Below, piece by piece: positions 42,924 to 49,745 of a stretch of DNA of 49,745 nucleotides. Source of the stretch: Proteobacteria bacterium ST_bin14 (GTDB lineage Bacteria; Pseudomonadota; Alphaproteobacteria; Sphingomonadales; Sphingomonadaceae); the NCBI GenBank assembly GCA_002083655.1, contig MSXR01000026.1, forward strand, positions 1-49,745, in the 5' to 3' direction. The position numbers and the translations under genes are program-made. The notes beneath the pieces are model-generated. The model did no database searches. It worked only from the letters and a program-made list of their open reading frames with translations, and was not told the origin of the DNA. How positions within the stretch are numbered: the stretch's first letter is position 1; each line of letters starts with the position of its first letter.

Positions 42924-44525
42924 ATGTTTACACGGCGACATTTGTTACAAAATCTGGGGCGCGCCGGTGGCACCGCCGCCACGGCGAGCGCGATGCAGGC
43001 GCTGGGCCTGTTCGGTTCAGCATCCGCGATGGCGGCGCTTCCCGATACGGGCGAGAATTTTGGTGCCGGTAAATCGGTTGTGGTGCTGGGCGCCGGGATT
43101 TCGGGGCTGGTCGCTGCCTATGAGCTTGAACAGCGAGGTTTCGATGTAACCTTGCTGGAGGCGCGCCAGCGCGTCGGCGGGCGGGCATGGACGGTGCGCG
43201 ATGGCGATAACATCGAGATGATTGGCGAGGCGACGCAAACCGCCAAATTTTCCGATGGCGTGTATTTTAACGCCGGGCCGGCGCGACTGCCAAGCTTTCA
43301 TCAGGAAATCCTGGGCTATGCGCGCAAGTTTGGCGTGCCGTTGGAGGTGGAGGTTAATTCCAGCCGCTCTGCCTATGTGGTTGCCGATAACGGATCAAAG
43401 CTGCGGATGCGCACCGCGATCAACGACACGCGCGGCCATATTGCCGAGTTGCTGGCCAAGGCTGTTAATCAGGGCGCGCTCGACGCGGCGGTATCAGCCG
43501 AGGATAAGGCAAAACTGATGCCGTTCCTGAAATTCTATGGGGATCTTGGCGAGGATTATGCGTTTGAAGGCACGGTGCGCTCTGGCTTTGGAACGGCACC
43601 GGGGGCGGGCACGTCAAGCTTTGAGACAGCGCCCAAGGCAACGCCGTTATCGGCCCTGCTGGCCAATGAACGGCTGAACATGACGCTGTTCGAAGAGATG
43701 CTGTTTATGCAGGCAACGATGTTCCAGCCTGTGGGTGGTATGGACCAGATTTCGGTGGGCATTGAACGCAATCTGAAGCGCCGCGCGGTGCGGGGGGCAG
43801 AGGTTCAGCGCATCCGGCACGATGCCAAGGGCGTGACGATTTCGTTTGTCGACACCGCTTCTGGGGGCGCCCGATCGCTGAAGGCCGATTATTGCGTGTG
43901 CACCATTCCGTTTCCGGTGCTGGCCAAGATCGACACTGATTTTGCAAAGCCGGTTGCCGATGCGATTGCCGGTGTTGAATATGACAATTCGAACAAAGTC
44001 GCGTTTGAATCGCCCCGCTTTTGGGAACGCGACCAGATTTATGGCGGGATCAGCTTTGTCGGCGGTGAAACCCAGCTGATCTGGTATCCATCCTGGGGGC
44101 TGCACAGTGAACGCGGGATGATATTGGGCTGTTACAGTTCGGGCACACCGGGGGCCAAATTTGCTGCACGGCCAATCGCAGAACAGATTGCCATGGCGCG
44201 CGCGGCGATTGATAAGGTCCATCCGGGCCACGGCGCTGACCTGACCAATGCGCTCGCTGTGAACTGGAAGAAAGTGCCCTACAGCCTTGGCCCCTGGCCG
44301 AATTGGCACCCTGAACGCAAGGGGCCGCAGGAAGGGCATAACGATACACCAGGGTTTCGGCTGTTGTGCGAACCAGCGGGCCGCACCGTATTTGCCAGCG
44401 CCGCGCTAAGCCAGACGCCAGGGTGGCAGGAAGGCGGCATTCAATCCGCCCATGCCGCTGTAGCCGCGCTGGCCAAGCAAGTCGCCGCGCGTGCGCTGAC
44501 CGAACCGTCGCGCAGGGCCGTATGA
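42924..44525 (+). CDS. FAD-dependent amine/amino-acid oxidase, predicted Tat-exported
   Basis: 533 aa from the ATG at 42924, chosen because a G-rich SD lies about 5 bases upstream and the protein then begins 'FTRRHLLQNLGRAGG', a twin-arginine signal followed by a hydrophobic Ala/Gly segment. The ADP-binding 'VVVLGAGISGLVAAYELEQRGFDVTLLEA' region (split about 55-84) with 'RVGGRAWTV' shows FAD binding. The C-terminal block 'CEPAGRTVFASAALSQTPGWQEGGIQSA' (split) matches the flavin-containing amine oxidases. It should oxidise an amine or L-amino acid to an imine, releasing H2O2, outside the cytoplasm. Substrate unknown. The exported RidA gene follows 94 bp later. Confidence 0.85.
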   Translation: MFTRRHLLQNLGRAGGTAATASAMQALGLFGSASAMAALPDTGENFGAGKSVVVLGAGISGLVAAYELEQRGFDVTLLEARQRVGGRAWTVRDGDNIEMIGEATQTAKFSDGVYFNAGPARLPSFHQEILGYARKFGVPLEVEVNSSRSAYVVADNGSKLRMRTAINDTRGHIAELLAKAVNQGALDAAVSAEDKAKLMPFLKFYGDLGEDYAFEGTVRSGFGTAPGAGTSSFETAPKATPLSALLANERLNMTLFEEMLFMQATMFQPVGGMDQISVGIERNLKRRAVRGAEVQRIRHDAKGVTISFVDTASGGARSLKADYCVCTIPFPVLAKIDTDFAKPVADAIAGVEYDNSNKVAFESPRFWERDQIYGGISFVGGETQLIWYPSWGLHSERGMILGCYSSGTPGAKFAARPIAEQIAMARAAIDKVHPGHGADLTNALAVNWKKVPYSLGPWPNWHPERKGPQEGHNDTPGFRLLCEPAGRTVFASAALSQTPGWQEGGIQSAHAAVAALAKQVAARALTEPSRRAV

Positions 44526-44619
44526 CAGGATCGCGAAAATTGAGGGCGGGCGATTGAAACACGGTGCGGCGGGTATATTCTGCCGCATGAAATTCGGATT
44601 ATGACCAAGGGGATATGTT

Positions 44620-45111
44620 ATGAAGCCATTGCTGACATCGTTTGCCATCACGCTTTTTTCGGCAACATCGGCAGTCGCCGGACCGATTGTGCGGCACACC
44701 AATCCGCCGCCCGCCATCATCCTGAGCGGGGTGACTGTTCCTGCGGGGGCGGAGACGTTGATCCTCAGCGGCCAGCTCGCTTCGCCGATCGATCCGGCAA
44801 AAACCGACAGCATCGAAGCCTTTGGCGACACGAAAACGCAAACCATCAGCACCTTCAACAAGATCAAGGCGTTGTTGGCCAAGCAGGGCTATATGATGTC
44901 CGATATCGTGAAGTTGACGGTGTTTGTGGCAGGCGACCCTAAATTGGGCGGCAAGATGGATTTTGCCGGCTTTAATGCGGGATATAAGGAGTTTTTCGGG
45001 ACCGCAGAAAACCCCAATCTGGTGGCGCGATCAACTGTACAGGTCGCAGCCTTGGCGGGCCCCAATTTTCTGATCGAGATTGAGGCGATCGCCGCCAAAG
45101 CGCCTAAATAA
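44620..45111 (+). CDS. RidA-family protein with signal peptide
   Basis: 163 aa. AAGGGG lies 9 bases upstream. The signal peptide 'LLTSFAITLFSATSAVA' is followed by the RidA domain: 'AETLILSGQLASPID', 'QTISTFNKIKALLAKQGYMMSDIVKLTVFV', and 'VARSTVQVAALAGPNFLIEIEAIA' near the end, which contains the catalytic-type Arg. RidA proteins hydrolyse reactive imines to ketones and ammonia. Most are cytosolic, so an N-terminal export signal is unusual. Directly after an exported amine oxidase, it probably clears that enzyme's imine product in the periplasm. Confidence 0.85.
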   Translation: MKPLLTSFAITLFSATSAVAGPIVRHTNPPPAIILSGVTVPAGAETLILSGQLASPIDPAKTDSIEAFGDTKTQTISTFNKIKALLAKQGYMMSDIVKLTVFVAGDPKLGGKMDFAGFNAGYKEFFGTAENPNLVARSTVQVAALAGPNFLIEIEAIAAKAPK

Positions 45112-45234
45112 CAACAGCCTGGGCATCGCGAACGCGTCGGCAAGGCCGCCGCCGTTCCGTTCGGATAGCGGCGCGAGGCGGGAGCGCCGGCTTGAAGGGC
45201 AGCGATATCGGGCTGTGGGCGCTGGTCGCGTGCC

Positions 45235-45957
45235 TTACACGGCGCCGCGCCCGACCGATGCGCCACCGTCAACGAACAGCGTTTGGCCGGTGATAAACCC
45301 TGCTCCTTCAGACAGCAGGAAAGCGATTGCGGCGGCGATTTCTGCCGGCCGACCGAAGCGGCGCATGGGCACGGCGGAAAGGTAACGTGCCTCCCCCGCG
45401 CTGCCGACGGGGTTGTTCTGGCGGAACAATTCGGTTTCGGTCGGTCCGGGGGCTACCGCGTTGACGGTGATGCCCGTTTCGGCAAGTTCCAGCGCCCAGC
45501 TGCGCGCAAAGCTGACCAGCGCGGCTTTGGCCGCCGCATAGGCCGTGCGTTCGGGCGCGCCGAGCACAACCAGGCTCGACACATTGACGATCCGGCCCCA
45601 ACCGCGCGCCTTCATGCCCGGCAGGATCGCCTGCGCGGCGGCAATCGCCGGGTGCAGGTTTACGCGCAGCACATCATCCAGTGCCTCCAGCGCAATATCG
45701 CCCAGGCGTTGCGGGCGGACGAGGCCGACATTGTTTACGACGCCATCGAAATCATGGTCCGATACGAGCCGCGCCAGCACCGACTGCGTGGCATCGCGAC
45801 CACTAAGGTCAAGCGCCACCAGCGTGCCCGGAAACGCGGGATCATTGGCCTGGCGGGCAATGCCGACCACGTGGTGTCCCGCGGCCGCAAGGCATTCAGA
45901 TAGTGCTCGGCCAATGCCTTTGCTGGCCCCGGTGATCAGGAAAGTGCGGCTGGCCAT
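45235..45957 (-). CDS. Short-chain dehydrogenase/reductase
   Basis: 240 aa from the ATG at 45957, chosen because AGGAG lies seven bases upstream; an ATG at 45963 overlaps the SD. NAD(P) site 'FLITGASKGIGRAL', 'NNVGLVRPQ', catalytic Ser in 'IVNVSSLVVLG', 'YAAAKAAL' (YxxxK), and 'GPTETELF' after the active site. It is a classical SDR and reduces or oxidises an alcohol/carbonyl; substrate unknown. It is the last of three minus-strand genes (GST, peroxiredoxin, SDR), 24 bp after the peroxiredoxin. Confidence 0.88.
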   Translation of the reverse strand: MASRTFLITGASKGIGRALSECLAAAGHHVVGIARQANDPAFPGTLVALDLSGRDATQSVLARLVSDHDFDGVVNNVGLVRPQRLGDIALEALDDVLRVNLHPAIAAAQAILPGMKARGWGRIVNVSSLVVLGAPERTAYAAAKAALVSFARSWALELAETGITVNAVAPGPTETELFRQNNPVGSAGEARYLSAVPMRRFGRPAEIAAAIAFLLSEGAGFITGQTLFVDGGASVGRGAV

Positions 45958-45981
45958 GATCATTCTCCTTGGTGATGGTGG

Positions 45982-46659
45982 TTATGCCGCCATGGTCAGG
46001 CGTGCGCGGCGGATTGCGGGCAGCATGTCGCTGGGCTCCGGGCGGCGCGTGTAATCGGGGTTTACCTCGGCATAGACGATCATCCCATCGGGGCTGATCA
46101 CGAAACGGCCCGGCATTGGCAGGGTCCATGACGGATCGTCATTGGTGACCGCCAGATCATTGCCGCGTGATTTGTACAGCGCGACCAGATAGTCGGGCAG
46201 CGCAAATCGCAGGCCGAACGCGGCGGCGACATCATTCACCCGATCGGACAAAATGGGGAAATCGAGGCCATTTTCGCGCATGGATTTGCGACTATTTGCC
46301 CGGGTTTGGGGAGAAATGGCGACCAAATGCGCGCCTGCGGCAGTAAATTGCGGCAAACTGGCCTGAAGTGCCTGCAATTCCATGTTGCAATAGGGGCACC
46401 ATACGCCGCGATAGAAGCTGACGACCAGCGGACCGCGTTCCAGCAGTTCAGCCGACGACACCAGCGTGCCATCGGGCGCGGCCAGCAGAAAATCTGGCGC
46501 TCGGTCGCCCGCTTTGAGCGCGCGGGTTGCGGCACCCGATGCAATCAGCTCTGCCGTCGCGCGTGCCATGATCGGATGGATTTCCGGCGGCGCATTATAG
46601 GGCGGTTTGCCAGCGATAAAGTCAGCCTTGAAGGCGTCCAGGCGATCTTGCAGGGTCAT
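45982..46659 (-). CDS. Peroxiredoxin-like (AhpC/TSA family) protein
   Basis: 225 aa. A ~50-residue helical N-terminus precedes the thioredoxin-like fold: 'GDRAPDFLLAAPDG', the catalytic 'SFYRGVWCPYCNMEL' (Cys-Pro-Tyr-Cys, about residues 86-89), and 'FVISPDGMIVYAEVNPDYTRRP' (split) near the end. The CxxC pair suggests a two-cysteine reduction mechanism. It probably reduces peroxides or acts as a disulfide reductase in the cytoplasm. AAGGA lies eight bases before the ATG. In an operon with a glutathione transferase and an SDR, under a LysR-type gene. Confidence 0.87.
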   Translation of the reverse strand: MTLQDRLDAFKADFIAGKPPYNAPPEIHPIMARATAELIASGAATRALKAGDRAPDFLLAAPDGTLVSSAELLERGPLVVSFYRGVWCPYCNMELQALQASLPQFTAAGAHLVAISPQTRANSRKSMRENGLDFPILSDRVNDVAAAFGLRFALPDYLVALYKSRGNDLAVTNDDPSWTLPMPGRFVISPDGMIVYAEVNPDYTRRPEPSDMLPAIRRARLTMAA

Positions 46660-46691
46660 GGGGGTAATCCTTGGTGAAAAGCACGCGGGGA

Positions 46692-47315
46692 TCAGGCCTG
46701 CGGGACCAGGGTTTCGATGCGGGCAATGGCGCGGGCGACGGCGGGCCGTGCCTCCATTTGGCGCACCCAGCGGGAGAGATTGGGCAGGCCGGTAATGTCG
46801 ACCTCAGCAAAGGCGCGACGCCACAGCCAGCCGAAATGGGCGATATCGGCGATGGTGAACGCGTCTCCGGCGACAAAGGCGTGGCGGCCCAGCACATTGT
46901 CCAGCACACCGGCGGTGCGCGCCGCTTCGGCTTCAAACCGGGCGATGGCGATGGGCTGTGGTTCGGCGGCTTGTTTTTTGAAAAAACCTGCCTGCCCAAA
47001 GGCGGGGCTTAGGCCGGATGCGTGGAAGAATAATTGTTCGAACACGCGCGCGCGGTGCGCGCCGGATGCGGGCAGCAGCTTGCCAGTTTTTTCCGCCAGA
47101 TACACCAGGATCGCAGCGGATTCCGTCAGCACCATTGGGCCATCAATCAGCACCGGTACCTTTGCATTGGGGTTCAGCGCGATGAAATCAGGCGCTTTTT
47201 GTTCCCCCTTGCGCACGTTGATGCCATGCAGCGTGTAATCGAGCCCGAGCTCTTCCAGCGCGATGGGAACCTTGACGCTGTTGGGCGTTGCGAATGCATA
47301 AACTTCGATCATCAT
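46692..47315 (-). CDS. Glutathione S-transferase family protein
   Basis: 207 aa from the ATG at 47315 (47312 equally possible); GGAG lies five bases upstream. The N-terminal thioredoxin-like domain has 'YAFATPNSVKVPIALEELGLDYTLHGI' (split), 'NPNAKVPVLIDGPMVLTESAAILVYLAEKTGK' with the cis-Pro and glutathione-contact Glu-Ser, and the C-terminal helical domain 'DAFTIADIAHFGWLWR'. Ser in 'ATPNSVK' is the likely thiol-activating residue. It probably conjugates or reduces electrophiles; substrate unknown. First gene of the peroxide/electrophile-response operon, divergent from the LysR gene. Confidence 0.87.
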   Translation of the reverse strand: MMIEVYAFATPNSVKVPIALEELGLDYTLHGINVRKGEQKAPDFIALNPNAKVPVLIDGPMVLTESAAILVYLAEKTGKLLPASGAHRARVFEQLFFHASGLSPAFGQAGFFKKQAAEPQPIAIARFEAEAARTAGVLDNVLGRHAFVAGDAFTIADIAHFGWLWRRAFAEVDITGLPNLSRWVRQMEARPAVARAIARIETLVPQA

Positions 47316-47326
47316 CTCTACTCCGT

Positions 47327-47440
47327 TCAGCGGCGAAAAGCGCGCAGGGCAATTGGCGCGGCGGCGGCGAACACGGCTGCTGAAACGCTGCCGGTAATGT
47401 GCAGCGTCATCAGTGCATCGTTGAAAACCTGTCGCAGCAT
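47327..47440 (-). CDS. Possible 37-aa small protein upstream of the GST gene
   Basis: The ATG at 47440 has AGGGGC about six bases upstream, and the frame stops 11 bases before the GST start. The product is basic at the N-terminus, with one hydrophobic stretch ('TGSVSAAVFAAAAPIAL') and a basic end 'RAFRR', so it could insert in the membrane or be a leader peptide. No family; it may be chance. Confidence 0.3.
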   Translation of the reverse strand: MLRQVFNDALMTLHITGSVSAAVFAAAAPIALRAFRR

Positions 47441-47563
47441 CGTCTTGCCCCTTGGTGCCAACCAGCGAACAATTCGCTGACTTGATGACAAAGGAATGCC
47501 CGTTTCTGACAAGACGAGGCAGACCGGCTGTGGCAATATCATCCATTCCAGGGGGGAATGACG

Positions 47564-48448
47564 ATGGACCGATTCCAGGCGATGACCACTTTCATCCGCG
47601 TTGTGGATACCGGTTCCTTCTCGGCCGCGGCGCGCCAGATGAATGTTGGCCAGCCTGCGGTGTCAAAGATCGTGGCGCAGCTGGAGGAGCGGTTGGGCGT
47701 GCGCTTGTTAACGCGCACCACACGTGGCCTTTCCCCCACCGAAGCGGGGCAGCGTTTTTACGACCATGCCGGCCTATCGCTGATGGAGGCCGACGAGGCT
47801 GATCTGGCCGCACGCGGTGCTGGCAAGGGGCTGACCGGGCAGCTCAGAATTTCCGCCGCAACCACATTTGCCCGGCTGCACGTGGTGCCGAAACTGCCCG
47901 CGTTTCTGGCCGAACATCCTGATCTGAACCTTGAGGTGATTTTGGATGACCGGGTGATCGATATGGTGCGCGAGGGCATTGATGTGTCGCTGCGCATGGG
48001 CGCGCTGCCCGATTCCACCGCGACCGCGCGAAAGCTGGCGGCGGGCAGGCGATCAGTGCTGGCAACGCCGGCCTATCTTGCGCGGGCAGGCACACCGCAA
48101 ACGCCAGCGGAACTCGCCGGGCATGAGGCAGTGGTCTATACGCATTATGAAACGCCGATATGGACGTTTCAGGGCGCAGCCGGTGGTGAAGCATCTGTTG
48201 CGGTGGGCGGCAGGCTGCGCGTGAGTGCCGCCGAAGGCGTGCGCGCCGCCGTGCTCGCCGATATCGGCCTGACCGTCGCATCGGACTGGATGTTTTCGCC
48301 CGAACTGGAAAGCGGCGCGGTGGTGCGCGTGCTGGAAAACTGGGCACTCCCCCCGCTCGACCTATGGGCACTGTTCCCCACCGGGCGGCTGGCAAGCACC
48401 AAGGCAAGGAGTTTTGCGGAATTTATGCTGGCCGCGATGCGGGGGTGA
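47564..48448 (+). CDS. LysR-family transcriptional regulator
   Basis: 294 aa from the ATG at 47564, since AGGGGGGA lies about seven bases upstream. The N-terminal winged helix-turn-helix 'FIRVVDTGSFSAAARQMNVGQPAVSKIVAQLEERLGVRLLTRTTRGLSPTEAG' (split over 10-63) is typical. The C-terminal effector domain (about 90-290) has 'GQLRISAATTFARLHVVPKLPAFL', 'LNLEVILDDRVIDMVREGIDVSLRMG'. It is divergent from the GST/peroxiredoxin/SDR operon, the usual layout for a LysR protein and its target, and probably responds to a metabolite or oxidant. The operator lies in the interval 47316-47563. Confidence 0.9.
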   Translation: MDRFQAMTTFIRVVDTGSFSAAARQMNVGQPAVSKIVAQLEERLGVRLLTRTTRGLSPTEAGQRFYDHAGLSLMEADEADLAARGAGKGLTGQLRISAATTFARLHVVPKLPAFLAEHPDLNLEVILDDRVIDMVREGIDVSLRMGALPDSTATARKLAAGRRSVLATPAYLARAGTPQTPAELAGHEAVVYTHYETPIWTFQGAAGGEASVAVGGRLRVSAAEGVRAAVLADIGLTVASDWMFSPELESGAVVRVLENWALPPLDLWALFPTGRLASTKARSFAEFMLAAMRG

Positions 48449-48680
48449 GGGGGGCGGGTTGCGACCAAGAGGCGGTCGTTCCGAAGCCGCCATACCCCTT
48501 TCGGGTGCTCATATGGCGTAAGCGGAACCTTGTTTTTGAAGCTTTGGGTGACAGCAACAGGCTACCGTCGCAGTCGTTCGTCGATACATCATCGTTGGCC
48601 CCAACTGGTCTTCGCCCACAGGCTCTCAACGACACCCGAAACGCATTGCGCCTGCGACTGATCTTCGCCAAAGAGCGCAG
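48449..48680. other. Gap between the LysR gene and the DUF2946 gene
   Basis: 232 bp. Codon use is unlike the neighbours and no frame resembles a protein. A small inverted pair GGTTGCGACC (48467-48476) is present. It probably carries the promoter of the downstream metal-uptake genes. Confidence 0.35.
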
Positions 48681-49079
48681 ATGCTGCGCCGACTAAGCCA
48701 ACCCAGTCGTCAAGCCGCGCTCGCGCTGATCGCGTGCGCCATGCTGTTGCGGGCGCTGATTCCGGCGGGCTGGATGCCCACGACCGACACCACTGGCATG
48801 ATGCGCATCGCGATCTGCAGCGGCATGGGCCCACAGACAGTGTGGATGGATCGCACCGGTAAAATCCACAAGGATGTGCCGGAAAGCGGCAATCATGACG
48901 CGCAACCATGCGGGTTCGCCGTGCTGGGGCACGGGCTTGATGATGCCCCTAGCCTCGAAATTGCGCTGATCCGGCCCGGCACCGATGCGATTGTGGTGAT
49001 CGCGCGCCAAACCGTTTCGGTCGGGCGTGGCCTCGCCGCTCCCCCGCCGCCATCGACCGGACCGCCCAGGCTGATCTGA
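48681..49079 (+). CDS. DUF2946 family protein
   Basis: 132 aa. It starts 'MLRRLSQPSRQAALALIACAMLLRALIPAGWMP' (split), a membrane segment followed by 'MMRIAICSGMG', then the acidic/His region, and a final 'PPPPSTGPPRL'. These features match the short DUF2946 proteins found ahead of TonB-dependent receptors, mostly in copper or iron uptake regions. Function unknown. The receptor gene begins 56 bp downstream. Confidence 0.72.
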   Translation: MLRRLSQPSRQAALALIACAMLLRALIPAGWMPTTDTTGMMRIAICSGMGPQTVWMDRTGKIHKDVPESGNHDAQPCGFAVLGHGLDDAPSLEIALIRPGTDAIVVIARQTVSVGRGLAAPPPPSTGPPRLI

Positions 49080-49135
49080 TACGCCGCCGCGTCTGTGCGC
49101 GGCTGTTCATTCTTCAGAGCTGGGATTTTTCAATC

Positions 49136-49745
49136 ATGATGTATTTCTATCTGGCCGCGCTTGCTGCGCCGGCTGCTGCACCCTTGCCTGTATTGGCGCC
49201 CGCTTTTGTCCCTGACCTTGTCCCTGACCTAATCGACACAGAGTCGTCGTCATCTGCCGATCAAAAAGATATTGTCGTCACCGCAGATACGCTGCGGAAG
49301 ATCGAAAACGTCCCCAACACGAGCGTAACCGTTGATGCCGCCCGCATTGCCACGACAATCAACGCGGTGAGCATTGAAGATACCCTCAAATACGCCCCGA
49401 GCCTGATCATCCGCAAACGGTCGATCGGTGATAACTTCGCGCCAATCGCCACGCGGACCTCCGGGCTGGGTGCCAGCGCGCGCAGCCTCATTTTTGCAGA
49501 CGGCGTGCCGCTGTCAGCGCTCATCGCCAACAATAACGGCAATGGCAGCCCGAAATGGCAGCTCGTCAGCCCTGCGGAAATTGCAAAGATCGACGTGCTC
49601 TACGGCCCGTTTTCGGCGGCCTATGCGGGCAATTCAATTGGGACTGTGGTGAACATCACGACGCGTCTGCCAGACAGGCTGGACGCACAGGCAACATTGC
49701 TCTTCAATAACCAGTGGCACACGCAATATGCCACCAGCCTGTCGC
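49136..49745 (+). CDS. TonB-dependent receptor, N-terminal part (C-terminus beyond window)
   Basis: About 203 codons are visible from the ATG at 49136, and the window ends inside the gene. After a signal peptide comes 'DQKDIVVTADTLRKIENV', the TonB-box-like/early plug segment common in sphingomonads. The plug domain shows 'TLKYAPSLIIRKRSIGDNFAPIATRTSGL' (split), 'LIFADGVPLSALIANN' and 'ISPAEIAKIDVLYGPFSAAYAGNSIGTVVNI' (split; the first residue reads V-S-P-A). These receptors take up metal-siderophore or other large substrates through the outer membrane using TonB energy. A DUF2946 gene in front suggests metal uptake. The linker has a duplicated 'VPDL'. Confidence 0.9.
   Translation, partial: MMYFYLAALAAPAAAPLPVLAPAFVPDLVPDLIDTESSSSADQKDIVVTADTLRKIENVPNTSVTVDAARIATTINAVSIEDTLKYAPSLIIRKRSIGDNFAPIATRTSGLGASARSLIFADGVPLSALIANNNGNGSPKWQLVSPAEIAKIDVLYGPFSAAYAGNSIGTVVNITTRLPDRLDAQATLLFNNQWHTQYATSLS

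Noticed and set aside
1..49745. CRISPR arrays, transposases, integrases, toxin-antitoxin pairs or phage genes.
   Set aside because: None could be seen on either strand; tandem and inverted repeats here are short and differ from CRISPR spacing.

Overview
The window looks like a chromosomal segment from an alphaproteobacterium of the order Sphingomonadales. Coding DNA is GC-rich with strong third-position GC. Genes overlap as ATGA or GTGA in many places. The partial TonB-dependent receptor has a sphingomonad-style 'DIVVTA' segment, and HemB has the metal-site residues of the non-zinc type. This placement is an inference from protein resemblance and style. No transposase, integrase, CRISPR array or rRNA was seen. 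One tRNA gene, tRNA-Arg(ACG), is present.

Layout. 1-1386: a YeeE/YedE-type transporter (cut by the window edge) and a secreted DUF302 protein, both on the minus strand. About 1634-2109: the decayed C-terminal end of a fimbrial-usher-like gene. 2166-5112: a cyclic-nucleotide-gated K+ channel and a divergent CorA-like transporter, followed by about 570 bp with no convincing gene. 5687-7946: a serine/threonine-type phosphoesterase, an M48/PDZ metalloprotease and a small exported protein, closed by a clear intrinsic terminator at 8024-8059.

8180-29527 is one long plus-strand exopolysaccharide or capsule locus of the Wzx/Wzy type. It holds UDP-HexNAc dehydrogenase, an AsnB-type amidotransferase, Wzx, a Wzy-like polymerase, a second O-antigen-ligase-family protein, four single-chain glycosyltransferases plus a split Alg14/Alg13-type pair, two FkbM methyltransferases, a NodU-type carbamoyltransferase, a Wza-type lipoprotein, and a Wzc-type co-polymerase/tyrosine kinase with a seven-fold Gly-Tyr tail. 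Together these predict a polymer containing an N-acetyl-hexosaminuronic acid that may be amidated, and that is further O-methylated and O-carbamoylated. No priming phosphoglycosyltransferase is visible, so that step is probably encoded elsewhere.

29591-39358 is mostly housekeeping: valS with an in-frame palindromic repeat insertion, a nested palindrome, a MATE exporter, hemB, two GNAT acetyltransferases, a membrane-fused spermidine-synthase-like protein, a lipoprotein and tRNA-Arg. 39420-45111 holds a UDP-uronate 4-epimerase-like gene, then an ATP-grasp ligase overlapping a luciferase-like flavin monooxygenase, and a probable Tat-exported FAD amine oxidase followed by a RidA protein with its own signal peptide. 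The last two suggest an envelope-located amine or amino-acid oxidation pathway with built-in imine clearance.

45235-48448: an SDR, a peroxiredoxin-like protein and a glutathione transferase in one minus-strand operon, with a divergent LysR regulator. 48681-end: a DUF2946 protein and the start of a TonB-dependent receptor, probably for metal uptake.

Strongest candidates for new biology: the ATP-grasp/flavin monooxygenase pair, the exported amine oxidase/RidA pair, the palindromic element translated inside valS, and the decoration-rich polysaccharide locus.
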